Assembly (NCBI GenBank): GCA_012838395.1 | Contig: DUPI01000031.1 | Coordinates: forward strand, 1-10,055 | Direction: 5' to 3' | DNA: 10,055 bases | From: Mollicutes bacterium | GTDB lineage: Bacteria; Bacillota_I; Bacilli_A; RF39; UBA660 | The notes under the pieces: model-generated | The model's database searches: none | What the model was told of the DNA's origin: nothing | What the model saw: only the letters and a program-made list of their open reading frames with translations | Shown here: one piece after another, positions 1 through 7,033 of the stretch | Layout of the letters: every line of letters starts with the position of its first letter | Numbering within the stretch: position 1 is the first letter of the stretch | Made by a program: the position numbers and the translations under genes

Positions 1-365
1 TTGTTTATACCAAATTAAACAATGTGAATATATTATTAACAGGAGATGCAGGAATAAGTAGTGAAAAATATTTAATGAGTACATATAATTTACCTAAGAT
101 GGATATATTAAAATTAGGGCATCATGGCTCAAGAAATAGTTCTTCAAAAGATTTTATAGATAAATTAAAGCCTAAATATGCAGTCATCTCTGCGGGATTA
201 AATAACAGATATAATCATCCACATCAAGAAGTAATTGAACTTTTAAATGACAATCATATTGATTATTATTTAACTAGTCTACATGGTAGTATTAAATTCA
301 TTTTAAAAAAACAAATTGTAATAAAAACATGTTCTTATGGCTACGCTAATCGTGTTAGCGTTTAA
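1..365 (+). CDS. comEC: ComEC/Rec2 DNA-uptake channel protein, C-terminal fragment
   Basis: This is the 3' end of a gene running in from the left edge: the frame is open from base 3, so the GTG at 24 is probably an internal valine. About 120 residues are visible and belong to the C-terminal metallo-beta-lactamase-like domain of ComEC. The signs are a GDAG turn, then LGHHGS followed by a Ser-rich stretch, then AVISAG and an N-x-x-NHP motif near the end, the usual order in this family. ComEC is the membrane channel that carries single-stranded DNA into the cytoplasm during natural transformation. The missing upstream part should hold the OB fold and the membrane-spanning competence domain. The stop codon adjoins a hairpin and is followed by a terminator, so the unit ends here. 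Most of the protein is unseen, so its integrity cannot be judged. A free-standing MBL-fold hydrolase is the alternative. Confidence 0.87.
   Translation, partial: VYTKLNNVNILLTGDAGISSEKYLMSTYNLPKMDILKLGHHGSRNSSSKDFIDKLKPKYAVISAGLNNRYNHPHQEVIELLNDNHIDYYLTSLHGSIKFILKKQIVIKTCSYGYANRVSV
343..361 (+). repeat. Hairpin spanning the end of comEC
   Basis: A perfect 7-bp inverted repeat (ACGCTAA, loop TCGTG, TTAGCGT) covers the last codons of comEC and ends two bases before the final A of the stop codon. It has no long T-tract, so it is not a typical terminator. It may protect the 3' end of the message. Confidence 0.5.
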
Positions 366-371
366 TATAGA

Positions 372-393
372 TGGGTATGTTTATACATACCTA
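372..393 (+). repeat. Second hairpin downstream of comEC
   Basis: Inverted repeat GGTATGT (374-380), loop TTAT, ACATACC (385-391). It can extend by a G-T wobble and a T-A pair to 372/393. It lies between the comEC stop and the terminator and lacks a T-run of its own. Confidence 0.45.
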
Positions 394-396
394 GGG

Positions 397-424
397 AAAA
401 CCTATTAATTTAGGTTTTTTCTTT
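397..424 (+). terminator. Intrinsic terminator of the comEC unit
   Basis: Stem AAAACCTA (397-404), loop TTAATT, stem TAGGTTTT (411-418), running into a T-rich tract to about 425. It sits directly before the dnaG promoter and so separates the two units. The stem is AT-rich, so termination may be partial. Confidence 0.7.
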
Positions 425-452
425 TGACTTGATATAAAATATCATATATAAT
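424..452 (+). promoter_or_regulatory. SigA-type promoter of dnaG-sigA
   Basis: A -35 box TTGACT (424-429) and a perfect -10 box TATAAT (447-452) are separated by exactly 17 bases. Transcription should start near 459, giving a leader of about 115 nt that is rich in A and poor in G. The spacer holds a short palindrome, GATAT-AAA-ATATC (431-443), which could be an operator or chance in AT-rich DNA. No heat-shock CIRCE or LexA-like site was seen. Confidence 0.75.
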
Positions 453-573
453 AACATTTATTAAAATTTAAACGGCGATTAAGACAAAAAAACGATAAAA
501 ATAGATAAAATTAATAAAAATAAAAGGAAATAAGAAATTTTTGTTGTATATTAATAGTAGGGGAGGAATGTAC

Positions 574-2325
574 ATGAGTAAATTATCTAACGAAGAAATT
601 AATAATATTCGAAATAGCGTTAATATTGTTGATGTTGTTTCATCGTATATTCCTCTAACTAAACGTGGAAAAAACCATTTCGGAGTTTGTCCATTTCATG
701 ATGACCGCGATCCGAGTCTTAGTGTTTCCTATGAAAAACAAATTTATACTTGTTTTTCTTGTGGGGCAACAGGAAATGTTTTTACTTTTATTATGGATTA
801 TGAACACTTGAGTTTTTATGAAAGTTTAAAAAAAGTAGCTGATATAGGTGGTGTTGCATTTGACTTCGGTTATTCTAAACCTAAAGTTAACAAACACCGT
901 GAATTATATGAAATTTATGAAGTAGCTCAGTTGTTTTATCAAAATAACATTAACACTGAACAAGGCTTAGTAGCTAAAGAATATTTGTTTAAACGGGGTT
1001 TCAATGAAGATGTTATTAAAGAATTTGGAATAGGTTTATCCTTAAGAGATAATGAAATGCTAACTAAACTATTATTAAAAAAGAAATTTTTAGTAGAAGA
1101 TTTAATTAAAAGTGGTTTAGTGGTTAATAATAATTATGGACATAATGATATTTACTATAATAGGATTATGTTCCCACTAACGGATATTACTGGGAAAATA
1201 ATTGGTTATAGTGGACGTATTTATAATAATGAAGATACTGCTAAATATATTAATACTAAAGAGACGCCAATTTTTAAAAAAGGTGAATTACTTTATAATT
1301 ATCACCGCGCTAAAGAAGAGAGTCGAATTAAAAAACAAGTTATCATTGTCGAAGGTTTTATGGATGTAATTAGATGTTATACCAAAGATATAAAAAATGT
1401 TGTAGCAACCATGGGAACGGCAATTACTAAAAACCAAGCTATGCTTATTAAAAAACTAACAGCTGATGTAATAATTTGTTTTGATGGTGACGACGCTGGG
1501 GCAAGAGCAACTTTAGCTTGTAGTAATGAATTAATGAACATTGGTGTTGTTCCTAAAATCGTGCGTTTAGAAAACAATATGGATCCTGATGATTATATCA
1601 GGACTTATGGCGTTAATCGTTTTAAGAATAAACTTGAAAAAGCAATGAATATTATGGATTTTAAACTTTTATATTTTAAAAGCAATCGTAATGTAAGTAA
1701 TTCAGATGAAATGGCTGATTATATTAATGATATTTTAAAAGAATTAGAATTGGTTGAAGATGAAATCCTAAAAGAATTAACTTTAAAAAAACTTAGCGAA
1801 GAATCAGGACTTGAAATAGATGTATTAAAGAAGCAATTAGTACAAAAGGAAAAAACACTGCCTAAAGTGTTAATTGCCAAAAAAGAGCTTGTAATAAAAC
1901 CTAAAACGATTGATAAATATACTATGGCTGAACAACATTTACTTTATTATATGTTAAAAAGTAAAGAAGTCATTGCTATTTATAACAAAAAAGTTAGTTT
2001 TATGCCAACGGCTAGATATCGCTTTTTAGCACAAGAAATTAATTTCTTTTATAAAGAATATAAATATTTTGATTTAGCTGACTTTTTTTCTTTTGTTGCT
2101 GATAACGAAGAAATTATAAAAACTATTGGTGAAATTCAAAATCTTAATTTAAAGGATGAGTATGATTTAGAAGAAATTGATGATTATGTTAATGTTATAA
2201 GGGAATATCATATTAACTATGAATGTAGACGGTTAATGGAAAAATTGAATAGTGAAACTGATGTGTTAGAAAAAGCTAAAATAGCTGATAAAATTAAAGA
2301 ATTGAAAGTAGGAATAAATTTATGA
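574..2325 (+). CDS. dnaG: DNA primase DnaG
   Basis: DnaG makes the RNA primers for chromosome replication and works with the replicative helicase. The protein is 583 residues, a normal length. The CHC2 zinc ribbon is intact (C39, H42, C60, C63, in CPFH and CFSC). The TOPRIM catalytic core follows, with the metal-binding glutamate E260 in VEGFMD and aspartates D304 and D306 in FDGDDAG. The region after about residue 440 is the divergent helicase-interacting domain, rich in Lys, Glu and Tyr. I chose ATG 574 because GGGGAGG ends 7 bases upstream. The in-frame ATG at 568 is too close to that site, and the frame merely stays open back to a TTG at 541. The gene overlaps sigA by 4 bases (ATGA), as expected for a shortened macromolecular-synthesis operon; rpsU is absent in front. 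Confidence 0.97.
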   Translation: MSKLSNEEINNIRNSVNIVDVVSSYIPLTKRGKNHFGVCPFHDDRDPSLSVSYEKQIYTCFSCGATGNVFTFIMDYEHLSFYESLKKVADIGGVAFDFGYSKPKVNKHRELYEIYEVAQLFYQNNINTEQGLVAKEYLFKRGFNEDVIKEFGIGLSLRDNEMLTKLLLKKKFLVEDLIKSGLVVNNNYGHNDIYYNRIMFPLTDITGKIIGYSGRIYNNEDTAKYINTKETPIFKKGELLYNYHRAKEESRIKKQVIIVEGFMDVIRCYTKDIKNVVATMGTAITKNQAMLIKKLTADVIICFDGDDAGARATLACSNELMNIGVVPKIVRLENNMDPDDYIRTYGVNRFKNKLEKAMNIMDFKLLYFKSNRNVSNSDEMADYINDILKELELVEDEILKELTLKKLSEESGLEIDVLKKQLVQKEKTLPKVLIAKKELVIKPKTIDKYTMAEQHLLYYMLKSKEVIAIYNKKVSFMPTARYRFLAQEINFFYKEYKYFDLADFFSFVADNEEIIKTIGEIQNLNLKDEYDLEEIDDYVNVIREYHINYECRRLMEKLNSETDVLEKAKIADKIKELKVGINL

Positions 2326-3404
2326 TTAATGAAATTAAATCGTTTGATGACAGAAAAGAAGAATTAGTGAAACTTGGACAAGAAAAGGGGCATATTACTT
2401 ATGAAGAATTAGCAGTTGCTCTTAAAGGTTTAGAGTTAGATGCTGATACTTTAGATGATTTATACAATACTTTTACCGAATATGGTATTAAAGTAGTATC
2501 TGAAAACGAAGCTGGTGGGGAAGTTGTTGAGAAACAATTAATATTAGCTGATAATGTTTTAACTAAAGATTTAACAATTAATGACCCTGTTAGGATGTAT
2601 TTAAAAGAAATAGGTCAAATTAAATTATTAACATATGAAGAAGAACTTTCTTTAGCTGATCGTATTAATGAAGGTGATGAAGAAGCTAAAAAAACACTTG
2701 CAGAAGCTAACTTGCGTTTAGTTGTTAGTATTGCTAAGCGTTATGTTGGTCGTGGAATGTTATTTTTAGATTTAATTCAAGAAGGAAATATTGGTTTAAT
2801 GAAAGCGGTTGAGAAATTTGATGTTACAAAAGGGTATAAGTTTTCAACGTATGCTACATGGTGGATAAGACAAGCTATTACAAGAGCAATTGCTGATCAA
2901 GCTAGAACAATTAGAGTTCCTGTTCATATGGTTGAAACAATTAACAAATTAGCGCGATTACAGCGTCAATTGACATTAGAATTAAACCGTGAACCAACAG
3001 AAGAAGAACTTGCAGATAGAATGAAAATATCAGTTGAAAAAATTAGAGATATTTATAAAATCTCTCAAGAGCCTGTTAGTTTAGAAACGCCAATTGGTGA
3101 AGAAGCTGATTCTCATCTAGGGGATTTTATAAAAGATGAACGTAATGTTAACCCCGAAGAATATGCAACTAATGAAATGTTAAAAGATGAAATATCTGGT
3201 GTATTATTAACTTTAACCGAACGAGAGGAAAAAGTTGTTCGACTACGTTTCGGATTAGAAGATGGCAAAACAAGAACGCTAGAAGAGGTTGGTCAATTAT
3301 TTGGTGTAACACGTGAAAGAATTAGACAAATTGAAGCTAAAGCTTTAAGAAAATTAAGACATCCTTCTCGTTCACGAAAACTAAAAGATTATATGATTGA
3401 TTAA
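2322..3404 (+). CDS. sigA: RNA polymerase primary sigma factor SigA/RpoD
   Basis: The housekeeping sigma factor of 360 residues directs RNA polymerase to TTGACA/TATAAT promoters such as the one at 424-452. A short region 1.1 (about 1-60, with ITYEELAVAL) and an acidic linker lead to region 1.2 (DPVRMYLKEIG, 88-98). Region 2 (about 125-195) has LRLVVSIAKRYVGRGM, LDLIQEGNIGLMKAV and the -10-reading stretch FSTYATWWIRQAITRAI. Region 3 follows (about 205-280). Region 4 (about 295-360) holds the helix-turn-helix TLEEVGQLFGVTRERIRQIE and the usual ending LRKLRHPSRSRKLKDY. The size and the short region 1.1 match Gram-positive SigA rather than the roughly 600-residue proteobacterial RpoD. Its ATG lies inside the dnaG stop (ATGA), and AGGA 8 bases upstream gives a weak ribosome site, so translation is probably coupled to dnaG. 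A strong terminator follows. Confidence 0.98.
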   Translation: MINEIKSFDDRKEELVKLGQEKGHITYEELAVALKGLELDADTLDDLYNTFTEYGIKVVSENEAGGEVVEKQLILADNVLTKDLTINDPVRMYLKEIGQIKLLTYEEELSLADRINEGDEEAKKTLAEANLRLVVSIAKRYVGRGMLFLDLIQEGNIGLMKAVEKFDVTKGYKFSTYATWWIRQAITRAIADQARTIRVPVHMVETINKLARLQRQLTLELNREPTEEELADRMKISVEKIRDIYKISQEPVSLETPIGEEADSHLGDFIKDERNVNPEEYATNEMLKDEISGVLLTLTEREEKVVRLRFGLEDGKTRTLEEVGQLFGVTRERIRQIEAKALRKLRHPSRSRKLKDYMID

Positions 3405-3429
3405 ATAATTATTGTAAAATAGTTAATAT

Positions 3430-3457
3430 AAAAAAGTTGTTTTGTACAACTTTTTTT
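3430..3457. terminator. Bidirectional terminator between sigA and the yqfQ-like gene
   Basis: An 11-bp perfect stem (AAAAAAGTTGT at 3430-3440, ACAACTTTTTT at 3446-3456) closes a 5-base loop. The A-run on one side and the T-run on the other supply a U-tract in both directions. It lies between two convergent genes, so it can end sigA on the plus strand and the yqfQ-like gene on the minus strand. Confidence 0.85.
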
Positions 3458-3468
3458 GTTTTAAATTA

Positions 3469-3813
3469 CTACAAAAAAAATGTAGGTCCGCTTTGATAAG
3501 TCGGGTTAGTAGTTTTTTGTTGGGTTTGGTCATTAGCATTATTAAAAGATGGAGTTGATGGGGTTGATGAATTAGTATTTTCTGTTGATTGTGGAGTATC
3601 AACTTTTCTAAATTCATTCATTACTTTGAACATAGTTTTAGCGTTTCGATAAATTGGTGGTACTTGTTTAACGATTGGTACGGCTTGGTTAACTAAATTA
3701 AGAATTCGTTGAGTGTTTTCTAGCAGTCCACTCCAATTTATTTTGTTTCTAAATAAGGAGCTAAATAAAGAGGTACTTACTGGATTTAAATAGGGATAAT
3801 TATAAAAATTCAT
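3469..3813 (-). CDS. yqfQ: YqfQ/VrrA-family protein, possibly spore-associated
   Basis: A 114-residue protein. The N-terminal part is rich in Tyr, Asn and Pro (FYNYPYLNP). A conserved-looking core at residues 25-68 (INWSGLLENTQ, LNLVNQAVPIVKQV, KTMFKVMNEF) matches the pattern I know from YqfQ/VrrA proteins of Bacillus, some of which are described as spore coat related. From residue 72 the chain is low-complexity Ser/Thr/Asn/Gln/Pro, ending PTFFL. There is no signal peptide or membrane helix. The start is well supported: minus-strand GAAAGGAGT lies 7 bases before ATG 3813. In Bacillus subtilis yqfQ also lies a few genes from sigA-dnaG, so this may be preserved neighbourhood, though here the orientation is reversed. 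Eight A bases at 3473-3480 encode the C-terminal Phe-Phe-Leu and could be a slippage site. The molecular function is unknown; the family call rests on pattern memory. Confidence 0.72.
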   Translation of the reverse strand: MNFYNYPYLNPVSTSLFSSLFRNKINWSGLLENTQRILNLVNQAVPIVKQVPPIYRNAKTMFKVMNEFRKVDTPQSTENTNSSTPSTPSFNNANDQTQQKTTNPTYQSGPTFFL

Positions 3814-3835
3814 TTCAATACTCCTTTCTCATAAT

Positions 3836-3864
3836 TATTATATGAAATTAAATAAAAATGTTTT
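3836..3864 (-). promoter_or_regulatory. Candidate promoter of the yqfQ-like gene
   Basis: On the minus strand CATATAATA (3836-3844) precedes the gene and would give a leader of about 17 nt. Read as SigA, it has a perfect TATAAT with a poor -35 (AAAACA, 16-base spacer). Read as a mother-cell promoter, it fits the SigK -10 form CATA-N3-TA, with an AC dinucleotide 15 bases upstream (16-17 is usual), or a SigE-like CATATAAT. The region is very AT-rich, so the assignment is open. Confidence 0.35.
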
Positions 3865-3880
3865 ATTAATTTTATATTTA

Positions 3881-3889
3881 TGTTATAAT
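3881..3889 (+). promoter_or_regulatory. Extended -10 promoter of pilC-pilD
   Basis: TGTTATAAT is a perfect extended -10 (TG-N-TATAAT). No good -35 box is visible: TTTTAT sits at the 17-base position. The extended -10 can compensate for this in SigA promoters. The start would be near 3896, leaving a leader of about 35 nt before the GTG at 3931. Confidence 0.55.
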
Positions 3890-3930
3890 CTATTATAGAG
3901 TAAAGGATAGAAGATTAATGGGGTGTTGCT

Positions 3931-5934
3931 GTGAATAGACCGATAATATTATTACCATTTATATTTGTATACAGAATGGTTTCATTTGTTTTTAAACCAT
4001 TAGTTATGTTTATCAAATACATATCATTAGGATTTTTCTTTTTCAATATTACATTAATTACAATCCTTATTAATAGTATAACTTTATTAACCAGGTTAGT
4101 TGGTACTGGTTTTTTATGGCTGTCATATTTTGTATATATTACAACAATAAAATTTCCGCTTATTATTATTAAATATGCTTTAAAAGGTGGCTTATACTTA
4201 TCTTATTTTGTATATCGTTTCTTAAAATGGGTTGTTATGGGATGTTTCTTTCCTTTCGTTATAGTATATGATGTTATATCTAACTTGTTATCTAAATTTA
4301 AAGAGGTTATGGAGAAAAAAAGAATCGCTAGGTTAGATAAGAAAAAAGATTTACTGGAAGAAAGAGCTTATCAAAAAGAAAATGCAAGACAACTTAAAGA
4401 GAAAGCTGAACTTATTAAAAAGAAGAAAAGGGAAAAGGCTGATAAAAAACGTGCGAAGCTTTTGGAACAAAAGAAAAAAAGAAAAGAAGTCTATCGTAAT
4501 GAAAACGTTGTTATTGAAAAAGAAAAATTAGGAGATCGTATTGATAAGTTTTTAAGAAAAATAATAGCCTTACCTCAAAATTTAAAAAAGAAAATTACTG
4601 CTAGATATCAAAACTCTATTTTTGTCAAAAATGCTAGAAACAAGCGTGATATGGCTCGACAAGCATTATTAATAGAATTTGAAGGTGAAGATGCTGAACG
4701 AAGCGACGTTAAATTATTATATGAATATGTTGCTAAAAATTCTGAAGGAAAAGTTGTGAAAGGTTATTTTGAAGCTTTTTCTAAAGTAGAAGTTCACTCA
4801 TTTTTACTTGGTGAAGGGTTCGAAGTGTATAGTATTCGTACGAACAGATGGATAACACTACTTCATGGTCGTTCATCAGTTAATAAAACAAAAATTAAAA
4901 CTAAAGATTTATTATTCTTTTTAACCCAATTATCAACCTATATTAAATCCGGAATACCGTTAGTTGAATCTCTAAAAATATTAACTAGGCAATTTGCTAA
5001 TAAATCATATCAAAGAATTTTTAGATCAATGATTTATGATTTGACTATGGGCGATAGCTTTAGTGAAGCTTTAATTAAACAAGGTGTGGCATTCCCTAAA
5101 TTGCTGATTAATATGGTTAAAGCTGCTGAAATGACAGGGCAATTAGTTGAAACCCTTGATGATATGGCAGAATATTATTCTGAAACAGAAAAAACTAGAA
5201 AACAAATGATTACAGCAATGATTTATCCAACTGTAGTTTTGGTTTTATCCATTGCCGTTATTACATTTATTATAATGTTTGTCATTCCTCGTTTTGTGGG
5301 AATTTATGAAAATATGGATGCAGCTGAAATACCAAAATTTACATTAATTATAATGGGTGCGAGTGATTTCCTAGAAAAAAATATTATTTGGATGGTTATA
5401 GGTGTTGTAGTATTAATTTTGATTATCCGTTATTTATACAATAATGTAAAATTAATCAGGACATTCTTTCAATGGTTCTTTATGCATCTTCCTGGTTTTG
5501 GAGATATACTTATCTTTAATGAAGTTACAATATTTACTAAAACCTTTTCTTCTTTATTATCACATAATGTTTTTATCACTGATAGTATGGATGTGTTAAA
5601 CAGAATAACTAATAATGAAATTTATAAAATGTTAATTTTAGATACTATTAGTAACCTTGCACGAGGTGAAAGACTTTCACTTGCCTTTCAAGGGCACTGG
5701 GCCTTTCCATTACCAGCTTATGAAATGTTAGTTACTGGTGAAAAAACAGGACAATTGGCTGAAATGATGGAAAAGGTTTCTACTTATTACCAAGAGTTGC
5801 ACCGTAATGCTGTAACTCGTTTAAAGAGTTTAATTGAACCAGCTTTAATTGTTTTCTTAACCTTTGTTGTTGGGATTATCGTTTTAGCAATAATTGTACC
5901 AATGTTTGGGGCATTTAATTCAATTCAACAATAA
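3931..5934 (+). CDS. pilC: PilC/GspF/ComGB-type inner-membrane platform protein with a long N-terminal extension
   Basis: This is the membrane platform on which type IV filaments are built and which the assembly ATPase drives. The family part is residues about 258-667: a short GspF N-domain (LLYEYVAKNSEGKVVKGYF), then two T2SSF domains. The first has LLFFLTQLSTYIKSGIPLVE at 327-345 and AAEMTGQL at 398-405; the second has TKTFSSLLSHN at 536-546 and GEKTGQLAEMM at 603-613. Membrane helices lie near 430-452, 485-503 and 636-658. Family members are usually about 350-410 residues; this one has 667. The extra N-terminus has about 115 very hydrophobic residues (three or four helices) and then a Lys/Arg/Glu-rich, probably coiled-coil stretch (121-240). 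The GTG start follows GGGGTG by 5 bases, and no in-frame ATG offers an equally good site. pilD follows 13 bases later, with its ribosome site overlapping the pilC stop. Confidence 0.92.
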   Translation: MNRPIILLPFIFVYRMVSFVFKPLVMFIKYISLGFFFFNITLITILINSITLLTRLVGTGFLWLSYFVYITTIKFPLIIIKYALKGGLYLSYFVYRFLKWVVMGCFFPFVIVYDVISNLLSKFKEVMEKKRIARLDKKKDLLEERAYQKENARQLKEKAELIKKKKREKADKKRAKLLEQKKKRKEVYRNENVVIEKEKLGDRIDKFLRKIIALPQNLKKKITARYQNSIFVKNARNKRDMARQALLIEFEGEDAERSDVKLLYEYVAKNSEGKVVKGYFEAFSKVEVHSFLLGEGFEVYSIRTNRWITLLHGRSSVNKTKIKTKDLLFFLTQLSTYIKSGIPLVESLKILTRQFANKSYQRIFRSMIYDLTMGDSFSEALIKQGVAFPKLLINMVKAAEMTGQLVETLDDMAEYYSETEKTRKQMITAMIYPTVVLVLSIAVITFIIMFVIPRFVGIYENMDAAEIPKFTLIIMGASDFLEKNIIWMVIGVVVLILIIRYLYNNVKLIRTFFQWFFMHLPGFGDILIFNEVTIFTKTFSSLLSHNVFITDSMDVLNRITNNEIYKMLILDTISNLARGERLSLAFQGHWAFPLPAYEMLVTGEKTGQLAEMMEKVSTYYQELHRNAVTRLKSLIEPALIVFLTFVVGIIVLAIIVPMFGAFNSIQQ

Positions 5935-5947
5935 GGAGTAGGATACA

Positions 5948-6724
5948 ATGGACTTATATTACATAATAATATTATTTCTACTTGGAATAAATTTGGGATC
6001 ATTTTATAATGTAGTAGGGTATCGATTACCGAAGGGGGAATCAATAGTTTTTCCTCCTTCTCATTGCCCTAAGTGTGATCACCAATTATCAATGTTAGAA
6101 TTAATTCCTATTTTTTCTTATATAATTCAATTAGGCAAATGTACTAAGTGTAAAACTAAAATATCGCTTTTTTATCCTTTTTTTGAATTATTAGCAGGAT
6201 TATTATTTGTTTTAGCCTATTTTATATTTGGATTCTCAATAGAATTATTTATAGCATTAATTTTTATATCAATGACATTAATAATTTTTATTAGTGATTA
6301 TTTGTACTATATTATTCTTGATGAAGTATTAATAGTAGCAAGTGGATTGTTATTAATTGGAATATTTTTTTTAGACGGCATACTTGGTGTTGGAACAGCA
6401 CTTTTTAACGGCGCAATTTCTTTTAGTATTATGTTTTTAATAAAACAACTAGGCGATTTTATTTTTAAAAAAGAATCTATGGGCGGGGGAGACATAAAAT
6501 TAATGTTTGTCTTTGGATTAACCTTTGGCTGGGAGATGTCATTAATTTCAATTTTTATTGCTTCTTTCTTAGGTTTACCACTTTCAATAATTATGTTATA
6601 CTTAAAAAACAATAAAGATAGAATTATCCCTTTTGGTCCATTTTTATGTATAGCAGCTTTAATTATTTTATTTTTAAAAATAGATATTAATTCTGTAATG
6701 GAATTTATTATTACTCATAATTAA
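5948..6724 (+). CDS. pilD: Type IV prepilin peptidase (PilD/ComC)
   Basis: An aspartic membrane protease of 258 residues that cuts the short leader from prepilins and usually methylates the new N-terminus. Its likely substrates here are the two pilin-like proteins at 8464-9490. The N-domain starts LGSFYNVVGYRLPKGES and carries two CXXC pairs (C40/C43 in CPKC, C65/C68 in CTKC), the tetracysteine metal site of the bifunctional form. Catalytic aspartates are probably D117 (FISDYLYY) and D182 in the GGGD motif at 179-182. The spacing of 65 is typical. About seven or eight hydrophobic segments cover the rest. AAGGAG (5933-5938) overlaps the pilC stop and lies 9 bases before the ATG, so the two genes form an operon. 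Length and key residues are all normal. Confidence 0.95.
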   Translation: MDLYYIIILFLLGINLGSFYNVVGYRLPKGESIVFPPSHCPKCDHQLSMLELIPIFSYIIQLGKCTKCKTKISLFYPFFELLAGLLFVLAYFIFGFSIELFIALIFISMTLIIFISDYLYYIILDEVLIVASGLLLIGIFFLDGILGVGTALFNGAISFSIMFLIKQLGDFIFKKESMGGGDIKLMFVFGLTFGWEMSLISIFIASFLGLPLSIIMLYLKNNKDRIIPFGPFLCIAALIILFLKIDINSVMEFIITHN

Positions 6725-6757
6725 TATCAATGTAAATGATTTAGTAAGGAGAGCGTA

Positions 6758-6940
6758 ATATCACAGGATAAGTTTAAATAATATAAATGGTTTAAAACCT
6801 TTGAAAATCCTTGTTATGCTGCTGATGTAACTAAAGTAGTTAATTATGTCCGTAAGGATAATTTCCCATTTTTTTATGGTTATGTTATATATTGTAAAAA
6901 ATTAATAATAAATATAATAGCTATTAAAGATAAAAAATAA
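6758..6940 (+). pseudogene. Decayed gene fragment, probably chloramphenicol acetyltransferase-like N-terminus
   Basis: A good ribosome site (AAGGAG, 6746-6751) lies 6 bases before ATA 6758, which looks like a mutated ATG. From there one frame runs 60 codons to TAA 6938-6940, broken only by TAA at codon 8 (6779-6781). After the break it reads YKWFKTFENPCYAADVTKVV, then NYVRKDNFPFFYGYVIYCKK. The order, NPCY followed by DVTxVVxY, then an aromatic FFY and a hydrophobic helix with a late Asn, resembles the first third of CAT-like O-acetyltransferases of Firmicutes (about 210 residues). The rest, with the catalytic HHxxxDG motif, is absent. What I see is a ribosome site and a coding-like frame without a start and with an internal stop; the CAT link is inference. 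It lies between pilD and the pilD terminator, suggesting insertion and then loss. Confidence 0.5.
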
Positions 6941-6943
6941 TGT

Positions 6944-6967
6944 AATACCTAAATAGGTATTTTTTTA
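6944..6967 (+). terminator. Intrinsic terminator of pilC-pilD
   Basis: Stem AATACCTA (6944-6951) pairs with TAGGTATT (6954-6961), with the inner bases opening to form the loop, and a run of T follows to 6966. It ends the plus-strand unit 220 bases after the pilD stop and just past the relic frame. Confidence 0.75.
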
Positions 6968-6980
6968 TAGTTTTTTTACC

Positions 6981-7009
6981 AAAAAAAGAAGTATAAATTT
7001 TATACTTCT
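6981..7009 (-). terminator. Intrinsic terminator of the minus-strand ATPase gene
   Basis: On the minus strand a perfect 10-bp stem (AGAAGTATAA, loop of 3, TTATACTTCT) is followed by seven T bases (plus-strand A-run 6981-6987). It lies 24 bases past the ATPase stop. Confidence 0.8.
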
Positions 7010-7033
7010 ATACTAGTTTCTTATCATATGTTA

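Noticed and set aside
24..26. GTG at 24 as a true start of a small MBL-fold gene.
   Set aside because: The frame is open to the left edge and the visible part is only the end of a ComEC-type domain; no ribosome site precedes the GTG.
541..573. TTG at 541 or ATG at 568 as the start of dnaG.
   Set aside because: The Shine-Dalgarno GGGGAGG (560-566) lies inside or directly against these starts. ATG 574 is correctly spaced and gives the usual DnaG N-terminus (MSKLSNEEI).
1377..1577. Minus-strand frame opposite the dnaG TOPRIM region.
   Set aside because: A shadow of conserved coding sequence, without a ribosome site or recognisable features.
3423..3617. A 64-residue minus-strand frame overlapping the yqfQ-like gene.
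   Set aside because: It is an out-of-frame shadow of the low-complexity C-terminus, with no ribosome site, and it runs through the terminator.
4310..4500. The Lys-rich part of pilC as a frameshifted or misassembled insertion.
   Set aside because: The frame is continuous, codon use is like the flanks, and charged linkers occur naturally; kept as part of the protein.
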